This document shows positions 63,435 to 64,000 of a stretch of 64,000 bases of DNA, one piece after another; position 1 is the first letter of the stretch; every line of letters starts with the position of its first letter. This DNA comes from Clostridiales bacterium DTU069 (lineage in GTDB: Bacteria; Bacillota; Clostridia; DSM-8532). The notes below the pieces were generated by a model. That model had not been told where the DNA came from. It saw nothing but the letters and a program-made list of their open reading frames with translations, and ran no database searches. Where the stretch lies: the NCBI GenBank assembly GCA_001512485.1, contig LFRV01000095.1, positions 1-64,000 on the forward strand, read 5' to 3'. The translations under genes were made by a program, and so were the position numbers.

Positions 63435-63784
63435 CAGGATCCCCTTTACCCTTGTTAACTGTTTTTCTTTCAATAAAAAACCTTTTCACTTCTCTGCTGA
63501 ATATTTTTATTTTATATGATAAATCCCTTTTCAGCAACCGCTGTCATTGAAAATGGCCGATATTGGCTTTTTTCCGGCTTGTTTTTCTGCTTATCGTATC
63601 TTATACTATTATCTGTTGAAACCGCTGTGTCTTTTACTGAAGAAATTTGTCCGGGATTTAAACACGGGACGCACAGGTGGACAGCACAGCGGAATAATCT
63701 AGCCCCGGCTGCACAGGCAGCATGACCTGCTGATCAATGTAACGGCTGTTATACGCGCTTTTTGTAATAAGGAGGATACGTGCT

Positions 63785-64000
63785 TTGAGGCTCAGAAATT
63801 TACCGCACGCTAATGAGCTTGTCAGAAATCATCCGAACTTTATTCCCGAACCCGAGGAATATAAGGGCAGATGGTCCGAATACTTTCAGAATACAAATCC
63901 TATCCATATTGAAATAGGTTCAGGCAAGGGTAAATTTATAACAACTCTTGCCGGTCAAAACAGGGGCATAAACTATATAGCCCTTGAAAGACAGGTTTCA
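63785..64000 (+). CDS. trmB: tRNA (guanine-N7)-methyltransferase, start only
   Basis: First 72 residues; the gene runs off the window and is not in the track. It starts at TTG (LRLRNLPHANEL), eight bases after AAGGAGG. RNLPHANELVRNHP and the SAM motif IHIEIGSGKGKF (about 42-53) followed by YIALERQ identify TrmB, which methylates G46 of tRNA. The 350 bases between it and the HAD gene show no other credible feature. Confidence 0.93.
   Translation, partial: MRLRNLPHANELVRNHPNFIPEPEEYKGRWSEYFQNTNPIHIEIGSGKGKFITTLAGQNRGINYIALERQVS

Noticed and set aside
63516-63725. 69-residue plus ORF with one hydrophobic stretch before trmB
   Set aside because: No ribosome site, low-complexity A+T origin and no family resemblance.
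1-64000. CRISPR array, prophage, toxin-antitoxin or restriction-modification system
   Set aside because: No regularly spaced direct repeats, phage structural genes, methylases or paired toxin genes were seen; the DUF2161 nuclease-fold protein stands alone.

Overview
The window looks like chromosome from a spore-forming, Gram-positive clostridium. Gene content and order point that way: rny-ymdB, the ytrH/ytrI sporulation pair close to dnaE-pfkA, mltG-trmR-trhP, ruvCAB, an IspH-ribosomal S1 fusion, strong AGGAGG ribosome sites and many TTG starts. A GH78 rhamnosidase and an AGE-family sugar epimerase homologue suggest a plant-polysaccharide-using clostridium of the Thermoclostridium/Acetivibrio type. 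That genus guess is inference. No rRNA, CRISPR array, prophage or intact insertion sequence was seen. Almost all genes are on the minus strand.

Layout: 0-13 kb holds a diguanylate cyclase, phosphoglucomutase, ymdB and rny, folD, an AGE-family protein, a membrane TPR protein and an FtsK/SpoIIIE translocase. 13-20 kb holds yjbQ, a DUF2161 nuclease-fold protein, an iron-sulfur aldo/keto reductase-like protein, a cupin, tyrA-aroF and a short XerD-like recombinase. 20-27 kb holds Nudix, rnhA, proC and ruvCAB, then divergent argG-argH behind a promoter overlapped by tandem ARG boxes. 27-33 kb holds a small unknown gene, a lipoprotein-like polysaccharide deacetylase, cobO, a TIGR04086-like membrane protein, two tiny Cys-containing membrane peptides missing from the ORF track, pgsA, a thioesterase and pfkA. 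33-43 kb holds dnaE, a CPBP protease, folate cyclo-ligase, a zinc-ribbon protein, ytrI/ytrH, trhP/trmR (tRNA wobble U34) and mltG. 43-50 kb holds a MoxR-DUF58-transglutaminase operon, murD and a small membrane ORF. 50-64 kb holds tRNA-Leu(CAG), a rhamnosidase, an M14/LysM peptidoglycan peptidase, cheR, ispH-S1, plsC, cmk, a HutP-like protein, a BaiN-like flavoprotein, an RpiR regulator, a HAD phosphatase and the start of trmB.

The most unusual content lies between genes. Family A is a roughly 205-bp long-hairpin element with 18-bp terminal inverted repeats (three copies, one degraded). Family B is a G+C-rich palindromic repeat at six sites. Family A sits inside family B at one fixed position, and an A-less B copy serves as an empty-site reference. 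One B copy is bounded by a perfect 13-bp inverted repeat. Four B copies touch gene stop codons, and one appears to have cut off the 3' end of the xerD-like gene. A third pair of short repeats (family C) is also present. Several enzyme-family proteins lack catalytic residues usual for their family (AGE-family protein, aldo/keto reductase, XerD-like protein) and may have changed function.
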